A stretch of 64,000 bases of DNA, from contig NZ_CP048409.1 of the NCBI RefSeq assembly GCF_010448835.1, forward strand, positions 1,744,001 through 1,808,000, written 5' to 3'. This document shows positions 49,190 through 58,499 of this stretch, one piece after another. Position 1 is the stretch's first letter. The number at the start of each line of letters is the position of its first letter. Below the pieces are notes generated by a model. It saw nothing but the letters and a program-made list of their open reading frames with translations, made no database searches and was not told where the DNA came from. The stretch comes from Draconibacterium halophilum. GTDB taxonomy: Bacteria; Bacteroidota; Bacteroidia; Bacteroidales; Prolixibacteraceae. The position numbers and the translations under genes are program-made.

Positions 49190-49867
49190 ATGCTACTACA
49201 ACTAAAAAACATATCAAAAGGATACGGAGAAGCAGGAACTCACAGTTTTCGACCCGTATTAAAGGAGTTGAATCTTGAACTGGAGAAAGGGCAAAAAGTG
49301 GCGATAATCGGGCCAAGTGGTTCAGGAAAAACAACCTTGCTGAATTTGGTTGGCGCATTGGATACGCCCGATTCCGGAGAAGTTTTGTTTAACGGAACCA
49401 ATATTACCGGATACACTTCAACGCAATTGGCGGCATTTCGTAATCAGAATCTTGGCTTTGTTTTTCAGTTGCACCATTTAATGCCACAACTGAATTTATG
49501 GGAGAATGTGTTACTACCGCTTTTACCGCAAGGAAAAGTTACTAAGGAACAAAAAGACTGGGCGGAATATCTGATCAAAAAAGTCGGCATTTCAGATCAG
49601 CGTAATCAGAAACCATCCGAAATGTCGGGAGGTGAGTGCCAACGCACTGCTGTGGTTCGTGCGCTAATCAATAAACCTGAGTTGATTCTTGCCGATGAGC
49701 CAACCGGCGCACTCGATGAGGCCAATGCCAATGCACTTTCTGAGCTACTTATACAACTCAGCGAAGAGGAAGGCGTAACGCTGGTTACAGTAACTCACTC
49801 AGCAGAGTTAGCCCAAAAAATGGATACAAAATTCACACTAAGAAACGGAAAACTGGAAAACGAATAG
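49190..49867 (+). CDS. ABC transporter ATP-binding protein (LolD/MacB type)
   Basis: 225 residues, a single nucleotide-binding domain. Walker A GPSGSGKTTLLNLVGALD, Q-loop NLGFVFQLHHLMPQL, signature MSGGECQRTAVVRAL (Glu-Cys where Gln-Gln is usual), Walker B LILADEPTGALD and switch TVTHSAE. Size and GALDTPDSGEV-type sequence match LolD/MacB, which drive mechanotransmission rather than transport through the membrane. The partner permease is the frameshifted gene 38 bp downstream. Confidence 0.93.
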   Translation: MLLQLKNISKGYGEAGTHSFRPVLKELNLELEKGQKVAIIGPSGSGKTTLLNLVGALDTPDSGEVLFNGTNITGYTSTQLAAFRNQNLGFVFQLHHLMPQLNLWENVLLPLLPQGKVTKEQKDWAEYLIKKVGISDQRNQKPSEMSGGECQRTAVVRALINKPELILADEPTGALDEANANALSELLIQLSEEEGVTLVTVTHSAELAQKMDTKFTLRNGKLENE

Positions 49868-49905
49868 TTTCCCCTTTAGGGGAAATGTCCAAAGGACAAA
49901 GGGGT
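49868..49905. repeat. Short intergenic repeat CCCCTTTAGGGG ... CAAAGGGG
   Basis: TTTCCCCTTTAGGGGAAATG followed by TCCAAAGGACAAAGGGG: two small palindromes filling the whole 38-bp gap between the ABC ATPase and permease genes. The permease ATG follows at once. Confidence 0.65.
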
Positions 49906-52900
49906 ATGACCAAATTTCAATACATAATAAAATCTTTTCTTCACTATTTTAAAGCCAATTTGTTGGTGGCAATTGGTGTGGCTATCAGTACGATGGTGTT
50001 AACCGGCTCACTGGTGATTGGCGATTCGGTAAGGCACAGTTTAACCCAGGCAACTTTTTATCGGTTGGGCGAAACAACACATCTGGTTGCGGTTAAAGAG
50101 CGCTATTTTCGTCAGGAAATGGCTACGGAGATGGAAACTGCAAATCCTGATCTGAAAGCTACTTCGGTGCTTTTATTGGAGGGAATGGCTGTAGCCGATG
50201 GCGGTCAGGAACGCGCGAATAAAGTTCAGGTGGTTGGCGTTAATACCGATTTTGAGGAGATCGCAAACACTCCGTTTTTTACAGAATTACAAAATAACGA
50301 AATTGCCATAAGCGAAAACCTGGCAGAGCGCTTGCAAAAAGGCGCCGGCGATAATATCCTGGTTCGGATAAAGAAAGCCAGTTTAATTCCGATGAATGCT
50401 CCGTTTGTATCGGCAGAAGAAACAAGTGTGGCCCTGCGTGCAACCATAAAAAAGGTGGTTGGCAAAGAGGAGTTGGGGCGCTTTAGTTTGAAAAACTCGC
50501 AGACGGCACCATACAATATTTTCATATCGATTGAACGTCTCAACCGATTAATGGAATTTGAAGGAAAGGCGAACCAGATTCTGGTTTCTACAGAGCTGAA
50601 AACAGAAGTGGTTTCTGAAGTAGTGAATAGCTGTTTAACACCCGCCGATGCAGGATTAACGTTGAAGAAATTAGATATTGGACGAGAGGTGGAAATTTCT
50701 ACCGAGCGGGTTTTTATGGAACCAAAAATTTCGGATCTGCTTGGAAGTTTGCCCGGTGCAGATATGATCCTGACCTACTTTGTTAATGCGATCGACCATA
50801 ATCAATCTTCGGTTCCCTATTCATTTGTGTCGTCGGTGACCGAGCCAAAGCTGAGACCAAACGAAATAATTTTGAACCGTTGGGCCGCAGATGATTTTAA
50901 TGCGAATATAGGAGATACTATTCGTTTGCAGTATTTTGAGATTGGTCCCTTGCGCCAGTTGGTGAATGAAGAAGCCAGCTTTATTTTAAAAGATATTATC
51001 CCGATGGACTCGCCATTGGCCGATCCAACGCGGGTGCCACATTTGCCGGGGTTGTCAGATGCCGGTCATTGCCGCGAGTGGGAAGCCGGTGTTCCCATTG
51101 ATTTGGATGCCATCCGCGAAAAAGACGAAAAATACTGGGACGATTACAAAGGCACGCCAAAAGCTTTTATTTCAACAGAAAGTGCGCTGCGTTTGTGGTC
51201 GAACCGTTTTGGTGATTTTACAGCTGTGCGTTTTCCTGTTGCTTCATTTAATGAGGAGGAATACAAAAAAGAATTTGCCGCAGCTATTTTGCCTGCCGAT
51301 TTGGGAATGGTGGTAGAACCAATTCGCCAACAAGGAGTTCATGCGGCTCAAAACGGAACTGATTTTAGCGGATTATTTATTGGCCTGAGCTTTTTTATTC
51401 TGGTGGCTTCAATTATTCTAACGGCTTTGCTTTTTCGTTTAAATCTTGAAAGTCGCTCCACGCAAATTGGACTGCTGGTCGCTCTTGGTTTTCAGCAAAA
51501 ACATATTCGCCGTTTTTACCTGTCCGAAGGTTTTGTGGTTTCTCTGTTTGGCGCAATTGTCGGGCTTGTGATTTCCTGGTTTTATACCCAGCTGATTTTT
51601 CGTATTCTAAATTCGTTATGGTTTGATATTGTCCGTACCAATGTACTCGAAATTCAATTGATGCCCACTACTCTGGTTATTGGATTGCTTATTAGTTTGG
51701 TCGTTTCGCTGGTTGCCATTGCCGTTTCATTACGGCGCTTTCAAAAACAAAAAGCTGTTGATCTGCAAAAACAGGTTGCAGTAAAAGAAAAGCATCTAAA
51801 AACAAGCATCCTGAGCGGAGTGTTGTGGGGGACGTTGGTATTGTCGGTCGTAGTATTTATAATTCAATTGATGGCAGAGCAAGCCGATGCTTCGATGTTT
51901 TTCATGTCTGGCGGATTAATGCTGGTTGGTTTGCTGTTGCTGTTCAGAAAGTTGCTGATGAAGCGGGAAACTAAAAAGGCCCGCGAATTTCAATTCAAAC
52001 AGCTGCCAGCCATTAATCTTACCCGAAATATCAGCCGGTCGATTACCATTGTTACGCTTTTTGCATTGGGCACGTTTATCGTTATTTCAACCGGTTCGTA
52101 TAAAATGGATCTCATTGCCGGGGCAAACAAAAAGACGAGTGGCACAGGAGGCTTTCTGTATTTTGCAGAAACAACGATGCCCGTTCTTTTCGATATTAAT
52201 AACGAGAATAAAAAGGCAGAAGAAGGAATGTACGAAGATTTTAATGTGGTACAGTTTCGGAAAGTGGATGGCGACGATGCCAGTTGTCTGAATCTGAATC
52301 GCATTGCACAGCCTGCAATTTTGGGGGTTGATACCGAAAATCTGGCCGGGCGATTTGATTTTGCTGCACAAATGAAAGGGCTGGAAATTGATCCGTGGCA
52401 AAGTCTGGAAACTGATTTTGATGACGGAACCATTCCTGCCATTGCCGATCAAACCGTTATTCAGTGGGGCTTGGCATGAAAATGGGTGATGTTTTATTGT
52501 ACCAGAACGAATTGGGCGATACATTAAAGTTGAAATTGATTGCCGGAACAAAACCATCTGTATTTCAAGGCTACATAATTATTGCAAATAATCATTTTCT
52601 GAAAAATTATCCAAGCAGTTCAGGATCTAATATCTTTTTGGTGGGAGGAGCTGCCGAAAATGAAACCGCTATTGGCGAAGAGTTACAATTGGTTTTTCGC
52701 GATTATGGCTGGGAAATGGAAAGTGCGGCTAAACGACTTGTTGAGTTTTATTCGGTCACTAATACTTATTTATCGATATTTTTGGCGCTGGGAGCACTGG
52801 GTTTGATTTTGGGAACGGTTGGTCTGGCAGTGATTCTGGCCCGGACCATTTTGGAGCGCCGGCGCGAAATCGCCCTGATGCAAGCCATTGGATTCACAAA

Positions 52901-53147
52901 AAAATCGGTCTTTAAACTACTGATAAACGAATACTCCTTGCTGCTTTTATCGGGTGTTTTAATTGGATTTATTACGGCAGTGGTGGCCACCTTGCCGGCA
53001 TTTCTGTCGACAAATACCGATGCTTCTTTTTCAACAGTAGCAATTGTTGTAACGCTGATTCTTGTAAATGGTGTAGTTTGGATTACCGGATTGAGTTGGT
53101 TCTCACTGCAAAAGAAATCATTGATCAATGATCTAAAAACAGAGTAG
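49906..53147 (+). pseudogene. FtsX/MacB-type ABC permease, frameshifted at a G-run
   Basis: The first frame (ATG 49906, MTKFQYIIKSFLHYFKANLL) runs to a stop at 52479; the second frame continues from about 52466 to 53147. At GGGG, 52466-52469, one added G joins ADQTVIQWG to LGMKMGDVLLYQNELGD and gives a 1080-residue permease. It would have an N-terminal helix, a large periplasmic domain, a first FtsX-like helix group (about 485-590), more helices (about 620-690), a second periplasmic part and a C-terminal FtsX-like group (RRREIALMQAIGFTK). It is the partner of the ATPase upstream. Consensus error or recent inactivation are both possible. Confidence 0.85.
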
Positions 53148-53279
53148 TTGGGGCGGAAATTTACAATTTAGATCCCGAAAATGGTTTGTTCTTCGTTAAA
53201 TGTAAACAAATTGTTGTATTGCACTTTTCATTAAAACTTTTCAGAATGAGCAATTGTTGCAGAGGTAAAAGTTATATAA

Positions 53280-54581
53280 ATGCCAGTAAATATACCGGAA
53301 ACAGCTCAAAAGAGAGTAGTAATTATAGGTGCAGGTTTTGCCGGTTTGCGCTTAGCCCGAAACCTTTATAAACACAATTTTCAGGTCGTACTGATTGACC
53401 GAAATAATTATCACCAGTTTCAGCCTCTTTTTTACCAGGTGGCAACATCGGGGCTGGAGCCAAGTTCCATTTCATTTCCGTTGCGAAAAGTATTTCAGAA
53501 ATCTGAAAATGTATTTATCAGGATTGCCGAGGTTAGAAGAATCATGTCTGAAAAGAAGTTGATTGACACAACATTGGGCACAGTTTGGTACGATTACCTG
53601 ATAATTGCAACCGGAGCTACCACCAATTTTTTTGGTATGGAAAGTTTTGAAACCAACAGTATCCCAATGAAATCGGTTTCTGAAGCTTTGTTTTTACGGA
53701 ATACTTTGCTTGAAAATTTCGAAAAAGCAGTCACCATTCGTGATGAGGAAGAAGTTAGGCGTCTGCTAAATATTGTGGTGGTTGGCGGTGGCCCGACTGG
53801 CGTGGAGGTTTGTGGTGCGCTGGCTGAAATGAAAAAGTTTGTTTTGCCTAAAGATTACCCCGGGCTTGATTTTAACCTGATGAATATAACTTTGGTGGAA
53901 GCTAATCCACACCTATTAGCCGGAATGACAGAGGAAGCAGGCAAAAAGGCGCTTAATTACCTTGCCAATTTGGGTGTTGAAGTAAAACTGAATCATAAAG
54001 TTGAAAAATACGATGGAAACACGGTGGAGCTGGTAGGTCAGGAGGATCTTGAAACCCGGTCGCTTATTTGGGCCGCAGGCGTAAAAGGACAAATGCCCTC
54101 CGGAATTAAAAAAGAAAATGTGGTTCGTGGAAATCGTATAAAAGTGGATACCTATAACCAGGTTGACGGATACGAAAATATTTTTGCCATCGGTGATATT
54201 GCCTACATGGAAACAACTGATTATCCGCAAGGGCATCCTCAGGTTGCACAGGTAGCTTTGCAGCAGGCAAGTTGTCTGTCTGAAAATTTTAAAAAGATGC
54301 AGAAGGGTAAGAGTCTGGTCTCATTTAGATATCGTGATAAAGGCTCAATGGCAACTGTTGGACGAAACAGGGCAGTGGTTGATTTGCCTCGTTTACGATT
54401 TTCCGGTTTTCCGGCCTGGTTGGTTTGGATGTTTGTGCATTTAATGTCGATTGTGGGCGTAAAAAACCGCCTGGTAATTTTTATTAACTGGTTATGGAAC
54501 TACATGACTTACGACCAGTCGCTTCGCTTAATTATCCGGCCTTCAGCAAAAAGTGTTGAGTGGCAAAAACGTCAGAAATAA
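53280..54581 (+). CDS. Type II NADH:quinone oxidoreductase (NDH-2)
   Basis: 433 residues. FAD-binding Rossmann motif VVIIGAGFAGLRLARNLYKH, the NDH-2 hallmark YHQFQPLFYQVATSGLEP, the NADH site IVVVGGGPTGVEVCGALAE, LIWAAGVKG and NIFAIGDIA. C-terminal hydrophobic/amphipathic helices (PAWLVWMFVHLMSIVGVKNRLVIF region) attach it to the membrane. It oxidises NADH and reduces menaquinone without pumping. It stands alone between the ABC transporter and a deaminase gene. The 132-bp gap upstream holds no clear regulatory site. Confidence 0.93.
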   Translation: MPVNIPETAQKRVVIIGAGFAGLRLARNLYKHNFQVVLIDRNNYHQFQPLFYQVATSGLEPSSISFPLRKVFQKSENVFIRIAEVRRIMSEKKLIDTTLGTVWYDYLIIATGATTNFFGMESFETNSIPMKSVSEALFLRNTLLENFEKAVTIRDEEEVRRLLNIVVVGGGPTGVEVCGALAEMKKFVLPKDYPGLDFNLMNITLVEANPHLLAGMTEEAGKKALNYLANLGVEVKLNHKVEKYDGNTVELVGQEDLETRSLIWAAGVKGQMPSGIKKENVVRGNRIKVDTYNQVDGYENIFAIGDIAYMETTDYPQGHPQVAQVALQQASCLSENFKKMQKGKSLVSFRYRDKGSMATVGRNRAVVDLPRLRFSGFPAWLVWMFVHLMSIVGVKNRLVIFINWLWNYMTYDQSLRLIIRPSAKSVEWQKRQK

Positions 54582-54758
54582 TCTAATTTTTCCTGTTTGA
54601 TTCCATGTAAGTGATTTTTTTCAAAAGGTTGTTCTGTTAATTTATTTTAGGCTGAACTTCATTCGTTTTTAATTCTCCCGGAGAATCACGTGTCGTAAAT
54701 ATTTCATTTTAACAATAACTGTCTTAATTTTACAAGTTCGGTATAACATTCAGAAACA

Positions 54759-55235
54759 ATGGAAGAGCAGAACGAGAAATTTATGCGGGCGGCAATTACG
54801 CTTGCACAACAGGGGATGGATGGTAATCATGGTGGCCCGTTTGGTGCCGTGGTGGTAAAGGACAATAAAATTATCGGAAAAGGATACAATCAGGTAACTT
54901 CATCAAACGACCCCACTGCACATGCCGAAGTAGTTGCGATACGGGAAGCGTGTAAGGTTTTAAATACTTTTCAGTTGGAAGGATGTACGATCTACACCTC
55001 TTGCGAACCGTGCCCGATGTGTTTGGGCGCCATTTATTGGGCCCGGCCTGATAGGGTCGTTTATGGAGCAACGAAAGAAGATGCGGCAGGAGCGCAATTT
55101 GACGATCAGTTTATTTACGACGAATTAGAAATAGAATTGGAGAAAAGGCAGATAAAGTTTGAAAACCTGATGCGGGATGAAGCTCGTGTGGTTTTTGAGG
55201 CGTGGAACGAGAAGGAGGATAAAAAGGAATATTGA
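54759..55235 (+). CDS. Guanine deaminase-like nucleoside/base deaminase
   Basis: 158 residues of the cytidine-deaminase fold. Zinc/proton-shuttle motif HAEVVAIREACK and PCPMCLGAIYWARPDRVVYG are the HAE and PCxxC sites. The continuation ATKEDAAGAQFDDQFIYDEL is typical of the small B. subtilis-type guanine deaminase (156 residues, domain-swapped dimer), rather than TadA. It would convert guanine to xanthine in purine salvage. The 3' end lies in a different frame from the start of the next open frame; the regulator gene begins 40 bp after its stop. Confidence 0.87.
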   Translation: MEEQNEKFMRAAITLAQQGMDGNHGGPFGAVVVKDNKIIGKGYNQVTSSNDPTAHAEVVAIREACKVLNTFQLEGCTIYTSCEPCPMCLGAIYWARPDRVVYGATKEDAAGAQFDDQFIYDELEIELEKRQIKFENLMRDEARVVFEAWNEKEDKKEY

Positions 55236-55275
55236 GAATAAACGCTTACCTCGGTATTTTTCTTATTTTTATTGT

Positions 55276-56262
55276 ATGACCGGCGAGAAAAGAGACCACA
55301 CAAAACGCATTGAAGAACTGGAACAAGAGCTTTCGCGGTTAAAGCTGGATCTGGAAAATTCCAAATTTCAGGAAGAACAAGAGCGAGAGAAACGCCTGTT
55401 TTACCAGCTAATTGCGGAGTTTGCCTTTGCCTGGGAACTTTGGTTTAAACCCAATGGTAATATAAAATACTGCTCGCCTTCGTGTTACGATCTTACTGGA
55501 TATACCGCAAATCAAATTATTGCTTCGCCCGGAATTGCAGCGTTGTTGGTTTATGATGCCGACAAAGAGAAGTACAGCAACTTTTTAACAGGGGCTTTAA
55601 ATCAAACACTGGTTAATCAAACGCTTGAATTTCGTGTACTTACCCGTACCAAACAACTTCGTTGGTTTATGATGAATGTGCGCGGCGTGTACGATAAAAT
55701 TGGAAAGTATCTTGGCATTCGGGCGTCGGTAATTGATATTAGTCGTTTAAAAGATGCGATGGGCCATATCTCGGAGCTGGAGCGGTCGAAAGAATTTGAC
55801 AGCAGAAATAAACAGCGACTGCAAACTGAACTGGAGTTAAAAGACCGTGAGCTGGTTTCGTTTTTATTGCAGCTATCTCAGAAAAATGAGTTGTTGACGA
55901 AAGCCGTGCATCTAATTCAGTCGAATGAGTTTAGCCAAACTAAAAAGCCTGCTTTAATTCTTCAGCAACTCAAAGATATGTTGCAGGCCAATGCTGTTCA
56001 GCCGGTCGATTGGTCGATGGTAGAAAATCAGGTGGAAAAAATTCATCCGGGTTTTCTCGATCGTTTACAAAAACGACATGCCGTGGTTTCGGTGAACGAT
56101 AAAAAGTTGTGTTCTTACATTCGATTGGGTCTGTCGAGTAAAGAAATTGCTGGTCTGCTGAATATTACTTCCAAAAGTGTGGAAATCTCGCGCGTACGAT
56201 TACGTAAAAAACTGGGCATTAAAACCCAAATCCGTCTGGTAAAATATCTTGAGCAATTGTAG
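55276..56262 (+). CDS. PAS-domain LuxR-type transcriptional regulator
   Basis: 328 residues from ATG 55276; the longer frame would overlap the deaminase gene and codes a basic, unfamily-like extension. Order: N-terminal coiled coil (KRIEELEQELSRLKLDLENS), PAS domain (about 55-160, LWFKPNGNIKYCSPSCYDLTGY), a second coiled coil (about 165-215), and a C-terminal LuxR/GerE helix-turn-helix (SYIRLGLSSKEIAGLLNITSKSVEISRVRLRKKLGI). No membrane helix, so it likely senses a cytosolic signal. Targets unknown. Confidence 0.88.
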   Translation: MTGEKRDHTKRIEELEQELSRLKLDLENSKFQEEQEREKRLFYQLIAEFAFAWELWFKPNGNIKYCSPSCYDLTGYTANQIIASPGIAALLVYDADKEKYSNFLTGALNQTLVNQTLEFRVLTRTKQLRWFMMNVRGVYDKIGKYLGIRASVIDISRLKDAMGHISELERSKEFDSRNKQRLQTELELKDRELVSFLLQLSQKNELLTKAVHLIQSNEFSQTKKPALILQQLKDMLQANAVQPVDWSMVENQVEKIHPGFLDRLQKRHAVVSVNDKKLCSYIRLGLSSKEIAGLLNITSKSVEISRVRLRKKLGIKTQIRLVKYLEQL

Positions 56263-56448
56263 TATTAGGTTATTTGTTTGCTGCTTGTGTGTTGTTGTAG
56301 TGCTTTCGTGGTTTGCAACATGTACATAGTGAGCACATTGAGAATGCTGTGTTATGTTGTTGTTGGGTAAGTGTGTGTTGTTGTTAGGTTTTGTGTGCTA
56401 GCGATCTATTTTATTTCCAATAACTTTGGATTTCAAAATGGTCCACTT

Positions 56449-58482
56449 ATGACACAAAACACAGCAAACAATTACCGAAGTTTATATGATGAGGAAATAG
56501 GACAACTGGTTCATCAGGGATGTTCTTCTTCCGATTGGAGTTTAATAAAAGTATCACACGATTTTATTCCCGATTGTATTGAGAACTGCAAGTTTTCAGG
56601 CCGTATTCGCTTAAAAAGTTTTTCCGGATCGGTTAAACTGGTCGGGGGGATCACCTTTAAAACAGGTATCTACAATGCATGGTTGCATAACTGCGAGGTT
56701 GGGAAAAATGCCTTGATTCATAATGTGCGAAGCTACATTGCCAATTACCGGATTGAAGAGAATGTTGTCATTCATAACATTACAACCCTTGCCGTTGATG
56801 GCGCAACATCATTTGGTAACGGAGTGGTTGTTGAAGCAATAAACGAAGGTGGAGGACGCGATATCCCGATCTATGACTTTCTCTCGGCACACGTTGCTTA
56901 CATGATGTCGTTATACCGACACCGGCCCGAAGTGGTGCGCTCGCTAAAAAATATGGTTGCCGATTATACTAAATATGTAAGCAGCGAAATGGGAGTAATC
57001 GGAGCCGATTCCAAAATTCTGAATTGCAATACAATATTAAACGTAAAAACCGGACCTGCTACCACTGTTGATGGGGCAAAAAAGTTGCATAACGGTAGTG
57101 TTAACAGCAATTTCGAAGCACCGGTTATGATTGGAGAAGGCGTGATAATGGAGGACTTCATTGTTAGTTCGGGATCAAAAATCGCTGATGCTACATTGGT
57201 TTCGAAATGTTTTATTGGTCAGGGCTGTACTTTGGATAAGCATTATTCAGCTGAAAACTCTTTGTTTTTTGCCAACTGCCAGGGATTTCATGGCGAGGCA
57301 TGTTCAATATTTGCAGGGCCTTACACGGTTACACATCATAAATCAACCTTGCTTATTGCCGGTATGTTTTCGTTTTTAAATGCCGGAAGCGGATCGAACC
57401 AAAGTAATCACCTTTATAAGTTGGGGCCTATTCACCAGGGAATTATGGAACGTGGTGCAAAAACCACCAGCGATTCTTATTTGCTTTGGCCATCGCGAAT
57501 TGGGGCATTCTCGTTGGTAATGGGGCGCCACTACAAACATTGCGATACTACTGATTTCCCATTCTCGTACCTAATTGAGAGTAAAGATGAAAGTATTTTG
57601 GTTCCCGGCATCAACCTGAAAAGTATCGGAACAATTAGAGATACACAAAAGTGGCCTAAACGCGATAAACGAAAAGATTCGAACCTACTCGATCTGATCA
57701 ATTTTAACTTACTGAGTCCTTACACCATTGACAAAATGATTAAGGGGCGGGAAAAGTTAATTGAAATCCGAAAGTCTTCAGAAGACAAAACCGAGGTTTA
57801 TACTTACGACCGGATGAAAATTGAAAAACATGCGCTCGACAGGGGAGTTCAGCTCTATGAAATGGCAATTTGGAAATTTTTGGGGAACTCATTGATTACG
57901 CGTTTAAATGGAGGCACATATAAAACAAATACCGAAATGCGCGAAGCACTGCAGCCTGATACAAAGTTTGGAAAGGGTTATTGGGTGGATTTAGCCGGAA
58001 TGATTTGTCCGTTCCAGGCGCTCGACCAGTTGCTTTATTCGGTAGAAAATGGTGTGGTGCAGTCGCTTGAAGAAGTGAATTCGGCTCTGGCAATGATGCA
58101 TAAAAATTACTATAATTATGAGTGGACCTGGGCCGTAGCCGTGCTGGAAAGTTTCTATGGAAAAAGTATTTCCGAATTTGAAGCCTCAGATGTAATTAAC
58201 ATTGTGAAGAAGTGGAAAGAAAGTGTGCTGGGTATTGATCGCTTTTTGTATGAAGATGCCCGGAAAGAATTTTCGATGAGTAAAATGACCGGTTTTGGTG
58301 TTGACGGGCAGAACGGGGCACGTGAACTTGATTTTACCGAAGTGCGCGGCGAGTTTGAAGATGATGAAACGGTGAAGGAGATAAAAGGGCACATGCAGAA
58401 AAAGGAACGACTCGGTAGTCGGGTCATTGAGCAGATGATTCAGGTACGAGAAAGTAAGCAAACAGTTGAAAATAATAGTTAA
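56449..58482 (+). CDS. DUF4954 family protein (left-handed beta-helix)
   Basis: 677 residues from ATG 56449, chosen because it follows a TAACTTTG -7 box at 56421-56428. Repeats such as GKNALIHNVRSYIANYRIEENVVIHNI and AVMIGEGVIMEDFIVSSG-like turns resemble the hexapeptide beta-helix of sugar-nucleotide acyltransferases, and length and order match DUF4954. The C-terminal third is helical (AMIWKF-, QALDQLLY-type segments). These proteins are common in Bacteroidota and of unknown function. It lies 17 bp before glmS, so a link to amino-sugar or envelope metabolism is plausible (inference). Confidence 0.88.
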   Translation: MTQNTANNYRSLYDEEIGQLVHQGCSSSDWSLIKVSHDFIPDCIENCKFSGRIRLKSFSGSVKLVGGITFKTGIYNAWLHNCEVGKNALIHNVRSYIANYRIEENVVIHNITTLAVDGATSFGNGVVVEAINEGGGRDIPIYDFLSAHVAYMMSLYRHRPEVVRSLKNMVADYTKYVSSEMGVIGADSKILNCNTILNVKTGPATTVDGAKKLHNGSVNSNFEAPVMIGEGVIMEDFIVSSGSKIADATLVSKCFIGQGCTLDKHYSAENSLFFANCQGFHGEACSIFAGPYTVTHHKSTLLIAGMFSFLNAGSGSNQSNHLYKLGPIHQGIMERGAKTTSDSYLLWPSRIGAFSLVMGRHYKHCDTTDFPFSYLIESKDESILVPGINLKSIGTIRDTQKWPKRDKRKDSNLLDLINFNLLSPYTIDKMIKGREKLIEIRKSSEDKTEVYTYDRMKIEKHALDRGVQLYEMAIWKFLGNSLITRLNGGTYKTNTEMREALQPDTKFGKGYWVDLAGMICPFQALDQLLYSVENGVVQSLEEVNSALAMMHKNYYNYEWTWAVAVLESFYGKSISEFEASDVINIVKKWKESVLGIDRFLYEDARKEFSMSKMTGFGVDGQNGARELDFTEVRGEFEDDETVKEIKGHMQKKERLGSRVIEQMIQVRESKQTVENNS

Positions 58483-58499
58483 AACCCAAAGAAAAGAAT

